This document shows positions 39,044-48,439 of a stretch of 64,000 nucleotides of DNA, piece after piece. The position numbers and the translations under genes are program-made. Origin of the DNA: Rhodococcus sp. ARC_M5 (GTDB taxonomy: Bacteria; Actinomycetota; Actinomycetes; Mycobacteriales; Mycobacteriaceae). The DNA lies in contig NZ_JALGQE010000008.1 of NCBI RefSeq assembly GCF_022810405.1, positions 1 through 64,000 on the forward strand, in the 5' to 3' direction. The notes beneath the pieces were generated by a model. The model was not told the DNA's origin. It was given only the letters and a program-made list of their open reading frames with translations, and did no database searches. Every line of letters begins with the position of its first letter. Position 1 is the stretch's first letter.

Positions 39044-42000
39044 ATGTTCTCCAAAGTTTTGGTTGCCAACCGCGGTGAAATCGCGATCCGTGCCTTCCGC
39101 GCCTCCTACGAACTCGGGGCCTCGACCGTTGCGGTGTTCCCGTTCGAGGACCGAAATTCGGTGCACCGGACGAAGGCCGACGAGGCTTATCAGATCGGGG
39201 AGAAGGGGCATCCCGTTCGCGCTTATCTCTCGGTCGACGAGATCGTCGCCGCCGCCAAGCGCAGCGGAGCGGACGCGGTGTACCCCGGGTACGGATTCCT
39301 TTCGGAGAACCCGGATCTGGCCGCAGCGTGCGCCGAGGCCGGCATCACTTTCGTCGGCCCGTCCGCCGACGTGCTCGAACTGACCGGCAACAAGGCGCGG
39401 GCCATTGCGGCGGCCAAGGCCGCAGGGCTCCCCGTTCTGGCGTCGTCGGAACCGTCGTCCGATGTGGACGAGCTCGTCGCCGCGTCGGAATCGATGACGT
39501 TCCCGTTGTTCGTCAAGGCGGTCGCCGGCGGCGGCGGTCGAGGCATGCGCCGAGTTGCCGAGCCCGAGCAGCTGCGCGAATCCATCGAAGCTGCTGCGCG
39601 CGAGGCGGAATCGGCCTTCGGCGATCCGACGGTGTTCCTCGAGCAGGCCGTGATCGATCCCCGGCACATCGAAGTTCAGATCCTCGCCGACGGTCAGGGC
39701 AACGTGGTGCACCTGTTCGAGCGTGACTGCAGCGTGCAGCGTCGGCATCAGAAGGTCATCGAGCTCGCTCCGGCTCCGAACCTGCCCGAAGGATTGCGTG
39801 AGAAGATCTGCGCCGACGCCGTCGCGTTCGCCAAGCAGATCGATTACTCGTGCGCCGGCACCGTCGAGTTCCTGCTCGACACCCGTGGCAATCACGTCTT
39901 CATCGAGATGAACCCTCGAATCCAGGTGGAGCACACCGTCACCGAAGAGGTGACCGATGTGGACCTGGTGCAGTCTCAGCTGCGGATCGCGTCGGGCGAG
40001 ACACTGGCGGATCTGGGTCTGCAGCAGGAGAACATCGTGCTGCGCGGAGCGGCTCTGCAGTGCCGCATCACCACCGAGGATCCGGCGAACGGATTCCGAC
40101 CGGACGTCGGACGCATCACCGCGTATCGCACGCCGGGCGGTGCAGGCGTTCGCCTCGACGGTGGTACGACGCTCGGCGCGGAGGTAGGCGCGTACTTCGA
40201 CTCGATGCTCGTCAAGCTCACCTGCCGCGGTCGAGACTTCGACACGGCCGTGGCGCGTGCTCGACGAGCGTTGGCAGAGTTCAGAATTCGCGGTGTCGCG
40301 ACGAATATCCCGTTCCTGCAGGCGGTTCTGGTCGATCCCGACTTCACCGCCGGTCGCGTCACCACCTCGTTCATCGAGGAGCGCCCGGAACTGCTCACCT
40401 CGCGATCCTCGGGCGACCGCGGCACGAAGATTCTCGCGTACCTGGCCGATGTGACGGTCAACAAGCCGCACGGCGAGCGTCCGTCCCCGGTGTACCCGCA
40501 CGACAAGCTCCCCGCGGTGGACTTCTCGGCTCCGATTCCCGATGGTTCGAGGCAGCGTCTGCTCGCACTCGGGCCCGAGGGCTTCGCCCGCGATCTGCGC
40601 AACCAGAAGGCCCTCGGTGTCACCGACACCACGTTCCGTGACGCACACCAGTCGTTGCTCGCGACGCGAGTGCGCACGAGCGGACTGCTCGGCGTCGCCC
40701 CGTACGTTGCCCGCACGACGCCGCAGCTGCTGTCCATCGAGGCGTGGGGCGGTGCCACCTACGATGTGGCACTGCGATTCCTGCACGAGGATCCGTGGGA
40801 GCGACTTGCGAGCTTGCGAGAGGCCGTGCCGAACATCGCAATTCAGATGTTGCTGCGCGGCAGGAACACCGTCGGCTACACCCCGTATCCGGAGAAGGTG
40901 ACCCGTAGCTTCGTCGCCGAGGCCACCGACACCGGCATCGATATCTTCCGTATCTTCGACGCGCTGAACAATGTCGATCAGATGCGTCCGGCCATCGATG
41001 CCGTGCGCGAGACCGGCACGGCGCTCGCCGAGGTAGCACTGAGCTACACGGGTGATCTGTCGAACCCGAACGAGAACCTCTACACGCTGGACTACTACCT
41101 GAAGCTGGCCGAGCAGATGGTCGACGCAGGCGCGCACGTCCTCGCCATCAAGGACATGGCAGGGCTGCTCCGTGCACCCGCAGCCAAGACGCTGGTGACG
41201 GCGTTGCGCTCGAACTTCGATCTACCCGTGCACGTGCATACGCACGACACGCCCGGTGGACAGCTCGCGACGTACCTGGCGGCGTGGGAGGCCGGGGCCG
41301 ACGCCGTCGACGGTGCCAGCGCGGCGATGGCAGGCACCACCAGCCAGCCTGCGTTGTCCGCGATCGTCGCGGCTGCCGCGCACACCGAGCGTGACACCGG
41401 CTTGGATCTGCAGGCCGTCTGCGACCTCGAGCCGTATTGGGAAGCCGTGCGAAAGGTGTACGCGCCGTTCGAGTCCGGGCTGCCGGCACCGACGGGCCGC
41501 GTCTACACCCACGAGATCCCCGGCGGACAGCTCTCTAACCTACGGCAGCAGGCTATTTCGCTCGGGCTCGGTGATCGGTTCGAGACCGTCGAGGCCAATT
41601 ACGCTGCGGCCGACCGCATGTTGGGCCGTTTGACCAAGGTGACGCCGAGCTCGAAGGTAGTCGGCGACCTGGCTCTGGCTCTGGTCGGTGCTGGTGCGTC
41701 CGCTGAGGAATTCGCCGAGAATCCCGGTCGCTACGACATCCCCGATTCGGTGATCGGATTCCTGCGCGGCGATCTCGGTACTCCTGCGGGTGGATGGCCG
41801 GAACCGTTGCGGACGAAGGCGCTGGAGGGTCGCGGCGAGGGCAAGCCGGTGACACCGCTCACGGACGAGGACGAGAAGAACCTCGACGGCACCTCGGCTC
41901 AGCGTCGGCAGACTCTCAACCGTCTGCTGTTTCCCGGTCCCACTGCCGAACTCGCTGCTCACCGCGAGAAATACGGCGATACGACGCGGCTGTCGGCCAA

Positions 42001-42460
42001 TCAGTTCTTCTACGGGCTGCGGCAGGGCGAGGAGCATCGGGTGGCACTGGAGAAGGGCGTCGAACTGCTCATCGGGCTGGAGGCGATCTCCGACCCCGAC
42101 GAGCGCGGTATGCGCACCGTGATGTGCATCCTCAACGGACAGTTGCGTCCGGTGTCGGTACGCGATCGGTCGATCTCGAGTGAGGCACCCACGGTCGAGA
42201 AGGCGGATCGATCGAATTCCGGTCACATCCCGGCACCGTTCGCGGGTGTCGTGACACTCTCCGTCGAAGAGGGACAGAAGATCTCGGCCGGCGATACCGT
42301 CGCCACGATCGAGGCGATGAAGATGGAAGCCGCGATCACTGCTCCTCGCGGCGGCACCGTGACACGCTTGGCGATCTCGGGCGTGCAGCAGGTGGAGGGC
42401 GGAGATCTGCTCGTCGTCATCGGTGGGGGGTCGACGGGCGAAGAGGCAGGCAGCGAATGA
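39044..42460 (+). CDS. pyc: Pyruvate carboxylase
   Basis: Carboxylates pyruvate to oxaloacetate, the main anaplerotic step feeding aspartate, glutamate and glucose synthesis. 1138 residues in one chain. The biotin carboxylase half (about 1-450) contains ANRGEIAIR, GGGGRGMRR and EMNPRIQVEHTVTEE. The carboxyltransferase domain (about 520-800) starts with VTDTTFRDAHQSLLATR. The biotin carrier domain is at the C-terminus, with the biotinylated K1093 in EAMKMEAAI. The mRNA looks leaderless. rsmD overlaps the stop by four bases (ATGA). Confidence 0.96.
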   Translation: MFSKVLVANRGEIAIRAFRASYELGASTVAVFPFEDRNSVHRTKADEAYQIGEKGHPVRAYLSVDEIVAAAKRSGADAVYPGYGFLSENPDLAAACAEAGITFVGPSADVLELTGNKARAIAAAKAAGLPVLASSEPSSDVDELVAASESMTFPLFVKAVAGGGGRGMRRVAEPEQLRESIEAAAREAESAFGDPTVFLEQAVIDPRHIEVQILADGQGNVVHLFERDCSVQRRHQKVIELAPAPNLPEGLREKICADAVAFAKQIDYSCAGTVEFLLDTRGNHVFIEMNPRIQVEHTVTEEVTDVDLVQSQLRIASGETLADLGLQQENIVLRGAALQCRITTEDPANGFRPDVGRITAYRTPGGAGVRLDGGTTLGAEVGAYFDSMLVKLTCRGRDFDTAVARARRALAEFRIRGVATNIPFLQAVLVDPDFTAGRVTTSFIEERPELLTSRSSGDRGTKILAYLADVTVNKPHGERPSPVYPHDKLPAVDFSAPIPDGSRQRLLALGPEGFARDLRNQKALGVTDTTFRDAHQSLLATRVRTSGLLGVAPYVARTTPQLLSIEAWGGATYDVALRFLHEDPWERLASLREAVPNIAIQMLLRGRNTVGYTPYPEKVTRSFVAEATDTGIDIFRIFDALNNVDQMRPAIDAVRETGTALAEVALSYTGDLSNPNENLYTLDYYLKLAEQMVDAGAHVLAIKDMAGLLRAPAAKTLVTALRSNFDLPVHVHTHDTPGGQLATYLAAWEAGADAVDGASAAMAGTTSQPALSAIVAAAAHTERDTGLDLQAVCDLEPYWEAVRKVYAPFESGLPAPTGRVYTHEIPGGQLSNLRQQAISLGLGDRFETVEANYAAADRMLGRLTKVTPSSKVVGDLALALVGAGASAEEFAENPGRYDIPDSVIGFLRGDLGTPAGGWPEPLRTKALEGRGEGKPVTPLTDEDEKNLDGTSAQRRQTLNRLLFPGPTAELAAHREKYGDTTRLSANQFFYGLRQGEEHRVALEKGVELLIGLEAISDPDERGMRTVMCILNGQLRPVSVRDRSISSEAPTVEKADRSNSGHIPAPFAGVVTLSVEEGQKISAGDTVATIEAMKMEAAITAPRGGTVTRLAISGVQQVEGGDLLVVIGGGSTGEEAGSE

Positions 42461-43011
42461 CGCGGATCGTGGCGGGTGTCGCGGGCGGTCGACGATTGTC
42501 GGTTCCGGGCCAGGGCACCCGCCCCACCTCCGAGCGAGTTCGGGAAGCTCTGTTCAGCTCGCTGGAGAGTCGGATGGAACTCGATGGTGCTGCGGTACTG
42601 GATCTGTTCGCGGGATCGGGAGCGCTGGGGCTGGAGGCGATCTCGCGGGGAGCAACGTCGGCGTTGTTGGTCGAATCGGACGCCCGAGCGGCGGCAGTGC
42701 TGCGAAAGAACATCGAATCGGTGGGTCTACCCGGCGCCTCGGTTCGGTGTGCCGCGGTGGCCTCGGTGCTGGCCGGGGCGGCGGACACCGCCTACGACCT
42801 GGTGTTGGCCGACCCGCCGTATGCGGTCACGGACGCCGCGGTCGCCGGCCTGTTGGACAGGCTCGTCACCGGGGGATGGCTCGCGCCCGACGCGGTGGTC
42901 GTGCTCGAGCGATCGTCGCGTTCGCCGGAAACCGAATGGCCGACCGGGCTGGTTCCGGAGAAGTCGAAGAAGTACGGCGAGAGTCGAATCGAGATCGCGG
43001 CACGATCGTAG
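42457..43011 (+). CDS. rsmD: 16S rRNA (guanine966-N2)-methyltransferase
   Basis: Methylates G966 of 16S rRNA during 30S assembly. 184 residues: the SAM-binding motif VLDLFAGSGALGLEA (near 48) and the catalytic DPPY (near 121; the common form is D/N-P-P-Y/F). ATG overlaps the pyc stop. The gene pair rsmD-coaD is conserved in many bacteria. Confidence 0.93.
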   Translation: MTRIVAGVAGGRRLSVPGQGTRPTSERVREALFSSLESRMELDGAAVLDLFAGSGALGLEAISRGATSALLVESDARAAAVLRKNIESVGLPGASVRCAAVASVLAGAADTAYDLVLADPPYAVTDAAVAGLLDRLVTGGWLAPDAVVVLERSSRSPETEWPTGLVPEKSKKYGESRIEIAARS

Positions 43012-43034
43012 CGATCGAACCCGGGATCGGCTGA

Positions 43035-43040
43035 TAGGTT
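43035..43040 (+). promoter_or_regulatory. -10 element of leaderless coaD
   Basis: TAGGTT ends six bases before the ATG at 43047; no clear Shine-Dalgarno. Confidence 0.5.
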
Positions 43041-43046
43041 CGCGGA

Positions 43047-43535
43047 ATGACTGGCGCACTGTGTCCTGGATCCTTCGACCCGGTGACCACCGGTCACATC
43101 GACATCTTCGAGCGGGCTGCCGCCGCATTCGACGAGGTCGTCGTGACGGTGATGGTGAACAAGAGCAAGAAGGGCATGTTCAGCGTCGACGAGCGCATCG
43201 AGATGCTCGAGGTCGCGACGGATCACCTGCCCAACGTGAGAATCGGTTCCTGGTACGGCCTACTGGTCGATTACGCTCGGCAAGAGGGCTTGTCGGCGAT
43301 CGTCAAAGGTCTGCGCAGCGCCAACGACTTCGATTACGAGCTGCAGATGGCGCAGATGAACAGAACGTTGACCGGCGTGGACACGCTGTTTCTGCCGGCG
43401 AATCCTGCGCACAGCTTCTTGTCGAGTTCGTTGATCAAGGAGGTCGCAACCTTCGGGGGAGACGTGACCGGGATGCTACCGCCGTTCGTCCAGGAACGGT
43501 TGCTGGCCCGGATCGCCGAGAGGGCAGCAGACTAG
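43047..43535 (+). CDS. coaD: Phosphopantetheine adenylyltransferase
   Basis: Makes dephospho-CoA from 4'-phosphopantetheine and ATP, the penultimate step of CoA synthesis. 162 residues, the usual length. The nucleotidyltransferase signature is [14 protein letters not shown] (residues 8-21; HxGH-type motif TGHI). [14 protein letters not shown] near 90 and [11 protein letters not shown] near 120 complete the active site. Confidence 0.96.
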   Translation: MTGALCPGSFDPVTTGHIDIFERAAAAFDEVVVTVMVNKSKKGMFSVDERIEMLEVATDHLPNVRIGSWYGLLVDYARQEGLSAIVKGLRSANDFDYELQMAQMNRTLTGVDTLFLPANPAHSFLSSSLIKEVATFGGDVTGMLPPFVQERLLARIAERAAD

Positions 43536-43670
43536 TTCGCGCAGCGACACACCGAGCAGGTATAGCGCAGACGCACGCATCGCCGGGCAGACTGAGCAGT
43601 AGAGAGCTGTGGGTCTCGACCGCGACGCGGGCGGGATCGACAGTGGCAGATTCGACGATTGGGGTAACCG

Positions 43671-44462
43671 GTGTACCGCGTATTCGAGGCGCTCGACGAG
43701 CTCGTCGCCATTGTCGAGGAGGCGCGCGGCGTTCCGATGACTGCCGGGTGCGTCGTCCCTCGCGGAGATGTACTGGAACTGCTCGACGATGTCCGCGACG
43801 CCATCCCCGGTGAACTGGACGATGCACAGGACGTACTGGACCATCGCGACAAGCTCGTCGGCGATGCCAGGGCCTCTGCGGAGAAGACGGTCAGCACCGC
43901 CAATGCCGAGGCCCAGGACACGGTGGAGAACGCTCGGGATTCTGCCGATCGCATTCTCGCCGACGCCAAGGCTCAGGCAGATCGCATGGTGTCCGAGGCG
44001 TCCGCGCATGCCGACCAGCTCGTGGCCGATGCCGAGGCGGAGGCCGAGCGAACGGTGCTCGAAGGCCAGCGTGAGTACGAGGGCCTCACCGTTCGCGCTC
44101 GCACCGAGGCCGACCGGATGATCGAGTCCGGCACGGCGTCGTACGAGCGGTCGGTCGCAGACGGCACCGCCGAACAGAACCGGCTCGTCTCGGAAACCGA
44201 GGTCGTCCAGGCAGCCCACGCCGAGTCGGCTCGGGTGATCGACAGTGCTCACGCCGAATCCGATCGGATGCGCAGCGAGTGCGACGTGTACGTCGACACC
44301 AAGCTGGCCGAGTTCGAGGAGTTCCTCAGCGGCACCATTCGGTCGGTCGGCCGTGGGCGTCAGCAACTGCGAACAGGTTCCGGTGTGCCGGAATACGGCA
44401 GCGAACCGTACGGCGAATCCGCGTACGGAAACCAGGAGCAGGGGCGTCGCAGCCGACACTGA
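43671..44462 (+). CDS. sepIVA: Septum and elongation-site regulator SepIVA
   Basis: A 263-residue DivIVA-domain coiled-coil protein, the counterpart of M. tuberculosis Rv2927c. In mycobacteria SepIVA is needed for division and interacts with the septal machinery. The first 50 residues (YRVFEALDELVAIVEEARGV) are nearly identical to the mycobacterial protein. A long charged Ala/Glu-rich coiled coil follows (about 55-200), then KLAEFEEFL and a Tyr/Gly-rich tail. GTG start with GGGG six bases upstream. Polar membrane localisation is expected from the family. Confidence 0.9.
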   Translation: MYRVFEALDELVAIVEEARGVPMTAGCVVPRGDVLELLDDVRDAIPGELDDAQDVLDHRDKLVGDARASAEKTVSTANAEAQDTVENARDSADRILADAKAQADRMVSEASAHADQLVADAEAEAERTVLEGQREYEGLTVRARTEADRMIESGTASYERSVADGTAEQNRLVSETEVVQAAHAESARVIDSAHAESDRMRSECDVYVDTKLAEFEEFLSGTIRSVGRGRQQLRTGSGVPEYGSEPYGESAYGNQEQGRRSRH

Positions 44463-44514
44463 ACGGCAGCGATTTGCCCTCGTATGCACGCATGCGTACC
44501 GTTGTGGGATTGCT

Positions 44515-44540
44515 TACCGACAGTAGGCATACCGACAGTA
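44515..44540 (+). repeat. Tandem TACCGACAGTA in the promoter of the DUF177 gene
   Basis: An 11-bp sequence occurs at 44515-44525 and 44530-44540, period 15, immediately upstream of the AAGGAAG ribosome site. It may be a small regulator site or a chance duplication. Confidence 0.6.
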
Positions 44541-44553
44541 AGGAAGATCAGCC

Positions 44554-45162
44554 GTGCCCCCGCCCAAGAGAACGACCCGTCCGGAACTGGACGACGGATT
44601 CGTTCTGGACATTCTCAACCTCGGTCGTCGACCCGGGTCGACGAAGGCCGTCGAGCGGACGGTTCCTGCTCCTTCCCGAATCGGCCTCGATGCCATTGCC
44701 ATCGAAGCCGGTGTCCCGGTTTCGCTCGATCTGCAGTTGCAGGCGGTCTCGGAGGGCGTTCTCGTCACCGGCTCCGTACGAGCAGTCACCGCCGGAGAGT
44801 GCACACGGTGCCTCGATCCGGTCGGTGGCACCGTCGACGTCTACTTGACCGAGTTGTTCGCTTACCCGAACAGCATCACCGAGGAGACCACCGATGCGGA
44901 CGAGATCCACCGCATCGTCGACGACCTGATAGATCTCGAACCCGTCATTGTCGACGCGGTCGGTCTGGAGCTTCCACTCCACCCCGTGTGCAGTGACGAA
45001 TGCGAGGGATTGTGCCCAGAATGCGGCGTTCGCCTGGCGATTGCTGAATCCGGCCACAGTCACGTTACAATTGATCCTCGCTGGGCTGGTCTTGCAGCCA
45101 AATTTGGCGTGGATCCAGAACCGAGCACAGAACTTGTGAACAACGAAGCCGAGGAGAAGTAA
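44554..45162 (+). CDS. DUF177 (YceD) family protein
   Basis: 202 residues. The family is usually encoded directly before rpmF, as here, and is linked to 23S rRNA accumulation in other bacteria and plants. A pair CTRCLDP (near 87) and a second group [13 protein letters not shown] (near 150) could bind zinc. GTG start with AAGGAAG seven bases upstream. The stop codon is immediately followed by the rpmF start, so it is in one unit with rpmF and probably rnc and mutM. Confidence 0.88.
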   Translation: MPPPKRTTRPELDDGFVLDILNLGRRPGSTKAVERTVPAPSRIGLDAIAIEAGVPVSLDLQLQAVSEGVLVTGSVRAVTAGECTRCLDPVGGTVDVYLTELFAYPNSITEETTDADEIHRIVDDLIDLEPVIVDAVGLELPLHPVCSDECEGLCPECGVRLAIAESGHSHVTIDPRWAGLAAKFGVDPEPSTELVNNEAEEK

Positions 45163-45345
45163 GTGGCTGTCCCGAAGCGCAAAATGTCGCGTTCCAACAC
45201 GAGGTCGCGTCGTGCACAGTGGAAAACCACTGCGCCCACCCTCGTGACGTGCCCCAACCGCGGTTGCGGCGAGAAGACTCTGCCCCACATCGCATGCCCC
45301 TCGTGCGGCACCTACAAGGGCCGCCAGGTCGTCGCAGCGGTCTGA
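45163..45345 (+). CDS. rpmF: 50S ribosomal protein L32, zinc-ribbon form
   Basis: A 60-residue large-subunit protein: [24 protein letters not shown] N-terminus and a four-Cys zinc ribbon (CPNRGC and CPSC). Like L28 at 34456 it is the zinc-binding C+ form. The GTG follows the DUF177 stop with GAGGAG upstream. Confidence 0.96.
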   Translation: MAVPKRKMSRSNTRSRRAQWKTTAPTLVTCPNRGCGEKTLPHIACPSCGTYKGRQVVAAV

Positions 45346-45356
45346 TTTCCGCTTAC

Positions 45357-46154
45357 GTGACACACGAAGTAGTGGATCGGCACAACAGCGGTTCACAGAA
45401 AAATAGCTCCACTGCCGTCAGCGGCGGGGACGACCGAGAGTCGCTCCTCGCCGCTATCGGTGTTTCTCTATCGGAGCCGTTGTTGACCCTGGCTCTGACA
45501 CACCGGTCGTTTGCGTACGAGCACGGCGGTCTGCCGACGAACGAGCGCCTCGAGTTCCTGGGGGACTCGGTTCTCGGTCTCGCGGTCACCGAGCATCTCT
45601 ACACGGTTCATCCCGACAAGTCAGAAGGGCAGCTGGCCAAGATCAGGGCGAGCGTGGTCAACATGCATGCCCTGGCGGAGGTCGCGCGCGGTCTCGGTGA
45701 CGGCGGATTGGGCCGTCACCTGCTGCTGGGTAAGGGCGAGGAGCAGACCGGTGGACGCGACAAGCCGAGCATCCTCGCGGACGGCATGGAATCGATGCTC
45801 GGTGCAATTCACCTCCAGCACGGCATCGACGTCGCGCGCACCGTTGTTCTGACGCTGTTCGCGGGCCTACTCGACCGAGCTCCCAAGCTCGGCGCAGGCC
45901 TGGACTGGAAGACGAGCCTGCAGGAACTGACCGCCGAACGTTCACTCGGCGTTCCCGCGTACGAGATCTCGTCCACCGGGCCCGATCACGACAAGGAATT
46001 CACAGCGACCGTGTTGATCGGTGGATTCCCGCGCGGTGTCGGTATCGGTCGGTCGAAGAAGGAAGCCGAACAGAAGGCTGCCAGTCTGGCGTGGAACACG
46101 CTGTCGAACAACGACACTGCGATTCCGGCCGAGTCGGCACCCGACGAATCCTGA
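45357..46154 (+). CDS. rnc: Ribonuclease III
   Basis: Cleaves double-stranded RNA, including the rRNA precursor. 265 residues from the GTG at 45357; a second GTG five codons later is possible. The catalytic domain (about 35-180) has the signature [14 protein letters not shown] and the later acidic segment [12 protein letters not shown] double-stranded RNA-binding domain follows (about 185-250, [25 protein letters not shown]). Twelve bases after rpmF. The stop overlaps the mutM ATG by one base. Confidence 0.95.
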   Translation: MTHEVVDRHNSGSQKNSSTAVSGGDDRESLLAAIGVSLSEPLLTLALTHRSFAYEHGGLPTNERLEFLGDSVLGLAVTEHLYTVHPDKSEGQLAKIRASVVNMHALAEVARGLGDGGLGRHLLLGKGEEQTGGRDKPSILADGMESMLGAIHLQHGIDVARTVVLTLFAGLLDRAPKLGAGLDWKTSLQELTAERSLGVPAYEISSTGPDHDKEFTATVLIGGFPRGVGIGRSKKEAEQKAASLAWNTLSNNDTAIPAESAPDES

Positions 46155-47020
46155 TGCCGGAACTGCCCGAGGTCGAGGTCGTCAGGCTCGGTCTGGAATC
46201 TCATGTCGTCGGCAGGACGGTGCGGTCGGTGGAGGTGCTGCACCCCCGCGCCGTGCGGCGTCACGATCTCGGTGGCCTGGACCTGATCGGCCAGCTGCGC
46301 GGTCAGCGCATCTCCTCCGCTCGACGGCGCGGAAAGTACCTGTGGCTGGTGATGGAACCCGGCGATTTCGCGACCGTCGTGCACCTGGGTATGAGCGGTC
46401 AGATGCTGGTGCAGCCGCCGTCCGCCCCGGACGAGAAGCACCTGCGAATTCGTGCACGACTCGACGACGGCACCGATCTGCGCTTCGTCGACCAGCGCAC
46501 GTTCGGCGGCTGGGCGCTCGCCCCGATCGTCACCGTGGACGGCACAGAGGTACCCGAACCGGTCGCACACATCGCCCGCGACCCGATAGATCCATTGTTC
46601 GACGCCGAATCCGTGGTGAACGTGTTGCGCGGCAAGCACACCGAGATCAAGCGGGCGTTGCTCGATCAGACCGTGCTCTCGGGCGTGGGCAACATCTACG
46701 CCGATGAGGCGCTGTGGCGCGCGAAGATCCACGGCAATCGAATCGCGGAGACTCTGACGCGGCCGGCGCTGCGGCGCCTTCTCACCGCTGTGCACGCGGT
46801 GATGGGCGAGGCCCTGGCGCAGGGCGGAACCTCGTTCGACGCCCTGTACGTCAACGTCAACGGACAATCCGGTTACTTCGATCGTTCCCTCGACGCCTAC
46901 GGCCAGGAGGGTCTGTCCTGCTCGCGATGCGGAGCACCGATCCGGCGGGAGAAGTTCATGAACCGCTCCTCGTTCAGCTGCCCCACCTGCCAGCCGCGAC
47001 CCCGACACGTACGCGGCTGA
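46154..47020 (+). CDS. mutM: Formamidopyrimidine-DNA glycosylase
   Basis: Excises 8-oxoguanine and formamidopyrimidines and nicks the site. 288 residues. The N-terminus PELPEVE holds the catalytic Pro and Glu; VHLGMSGQ and [12 protein letters not shown] are conserved. The C-terminal zinc finger is C-x2-C-x16-C-x2-C (CSRC ... CPTC). Overlaps rnc by one base, as in mycobacteria. Confidence 0.96.
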   Translation: MPELPEVEVVRLGLESHVVGRTVRSVEVLHPRAVRRHDLGGLDLIGQLRGQRISSARRRGKYLWLVMEPGDFATVVHLGMSGQMLVQPPSAPDEKHLRIRARLDDGTDLRFVDQRTFGGWALAPIVTVDGTEVPEPVAHIARDPIDPLFDAESVVNVLRGKHTEIKRALLDQTVLSGVGNIYADEALWRAKIHGNRIAETLTRPALRRLLTAVHAVMGEALAQGGTSFDALYVNVNGQSGYFDRSLDAYGQEGLSCSRCGAPIRREKFMNRSSFSCPTCQPRPRHVRG

Positions 47021-47029
47021 CAGTCAACA

Positions 47030-47088
47030 GGTCATTCCGCAGGCTCCACTCCTGAGTACACGGGTCATTCCGCAGGCTCCACTCCTGA
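47030..47088 (+). repeat. Two direct copies of a 26-bp repeat
   Basis: Identical 26-bp copies occupy 47030-47055 and 47063-47088 (period 33). Each begins GGTCATTCCGCAGG and ends CTCCACTCCTGA. They fill the gap between mutM and the OsmC gene and run up to that gene's predicted promoter. A related inverse copy lies at 38894 and a shorter match at 158-170. Confidence 0.85.
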
Positions 47089-47098
47089 ACGACCCGCC

Positions 47099-47104
47099 TA
47101 GTAT
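47099..47104 (+). promoter_or_regulatory. -10 element of the leaderless OsmC gene
   Basis: TAGTAT ends seven bases before the ATG at 47112. The position of a -35 would fall inside the second copy of the 26-bp repeat. Confidence 0.55.
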
Positions 47105-47111
47105 CTCCGTC

Positions 47112-47540
47112 ATGGCAGAACAGAGCACGCCGACCACCCTCTGGGTCGAGCGCACAGGCACCCGTCGCTACACCGGCCGCAGCTCCCGAGGAGCCGAAGT
47201 GCTCATCGGGTCCGAGTCGGTGGAAGGCGTCTTCACCCCCGGCGAGCTGCTGAAAATCGCACTCGCCGCCTGCACCGGCATGAGCTCGGACCTACCGCTC
47301 TCGCGTCGACTGGGCGATGACTACTCCGCCACCGTCGAAGTCTCCGGTGCCGCCGATCGCGAGAACGAGCGGTATCCGGAACTGAACGAGATTCTCCGAG
47401 TCGACCTCAGCGCAATGGACCCCGAGGCTCAGGAGCGTCTGCTCACGGTCGTCCAGCGCGCCATCGACAAGGTGTGCACCGTCGGGCGGACCCTGAAGGC
47501 CGGTACGACGATCAACCTGGACATCGACGTGGACGCCTGA
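47112..47540 (+). CDS. OsmC/Ohr-family peroxide-reducing protein
   Basis: A 142-residue thiol peroxidase-type protein. The two redox cysteines are C54 (LAACTGMSSD) and C122 (DKVCTVGRT). OsmC/Ohr proteins reduce organic hydroperoxides; the same gene (Rv2923c) lies between fpg and smc in M. tuberculosis. Which subgroup this belongs to cannot be decided here. The stop codon overlaps the start of the next gene by one base. Confidence 0.9.
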   Translation: MAEQSTPTTLWVERTGTRRYTGRSSRGAEVLIGSESVEGVFTPGELLKIALAACTGMSSDLPLSRRLGDDYSATVEVSGAADRENERYPELNEILRVDLSAMDPEAQERLLTVVQRAIDKVCTVGRTLKAGTTINLDIDVDA

Positions 47541-48439
47541 TGAAGGTGGGGGCAGCGGCCGTCGTGGCGGGCCTTGTTCTCGCGGCGTCGGCCGCCCTGG
47601 CTCCCACCGCGGAGGCGTCGAGCAGCTGCGCTCCGTGGTCGGTGAGCACGGTGGCGTCGGGATTCGGCATGCTCGAGAATCTGGAGTTCGACGGCCGCGG
47701 TTCGATGATCGTGTCCGAGACCTCTCCCATCGGACCCGGCGCTCTGCGTACCGTCGCGCCGAACGGTGACCGGGGCACACTCGTGGCCGACGTCGATTCG
47801 CCTGGCGGACTGGTCGCCCATGATGACACGCTGTATTTCACGACCGGAAACAGCGCTGCCGCAGGGCTTCTCGACACCCGAACCGGCACCGTCGACACCA
47901 TCGATCTCGGTACGGGGACTCGGTCGACGTATGCGTCGGGCCTGCCGATGCCCAACGGGCTGGCGCGATCGGAGTCGGGTGATCTGTTCACCACCCGCAA
48001 TCTGGGTAGCAGCTCCGGCCTGACGCGCGTTGCGGTCGACCGTTCGGTGTCGACGGTGCGTACCGACCTGGGATCGGCCAACGGAATCGGTATCGGCGGG
48101 GGAAAGATCTACGTGGCCAACACGTTCGATCTCGAGACGACGCTCACCGTGCTCGACGAGAAGAACCCGTCCGGGCCGTTCGCGCGCATTCGCATCGACG
48201 GTGTCGGAACACTGGCGATGTCGGACGACCTGACCGTCGGCGACGACGGAAGTATCTATCTCGCACAGAATCTCGCCGGCAGGGTGGTCCGTATCGACCC
48301 GGAATCCGGCGGAACCTGCGTGATAGCCACCGGTGTCCCGCTGACCTCGTCGGTCGCCTTCGGCGGGGTCGGATTCGACGAGACGGCGTTGTACGCCACC
48401 AGTTTCGACGGAACCGTCCGAAAGTTGGCTCGCTCGTGA
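47540..48439 (+). CDS. Secreted ScyD/ScyE-like beta-propeller protein
   Basis: 299 residues with a Sec signal peptide (about 1-27; hydrophobic VVAGLVLAASAALAP, then AEA). The remainder is a six-bladed propeller-like, SMP-30-resembling domain with repeated motifs such as GLPMPNGLARSESGDLF and GTLAMSDDLTVGDDGSIYL. Two Cys, near residues 32 and 256, could form a disulfide. The ligand or reaction is unknown. Coupled to OsmC (1-base overlap) and acyP (4-base overlap), which suggests one operon running toward smc. Confidence 0.75.
   Translation: MKVGAAAVVAGLVLAASAALAPTAEASSSCAPWSVSTVASGFGMLENLEFDGRGSMIVSETSPIGPGALRTVAPNGDRGTLVADVDSPGGLVAHDDTLYFTTGNSAAAGLLDTRTGTVDTIDLGTGTRSTYASGLPMPNGLARSESGDLFTTRNLGSSSGLTRVAVDRSVSTVRTDLGSANGIGIGGGKIYVANTFDLETTLTVLDEKNPSGPFARIRIDGVGTLAMSDDLTVGDDGSIYLAQNLAGRVVRIDPESGGTCVIATGVPLTSSVAFGGVGFDETALYATSFDGTVRKLARS

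Noticed and set aside
47030..47088. CRISPR-like repeats
   Set aside because: Only two copies, a 7-base spacer and no cas genes; better described as a short dispersed repeat.
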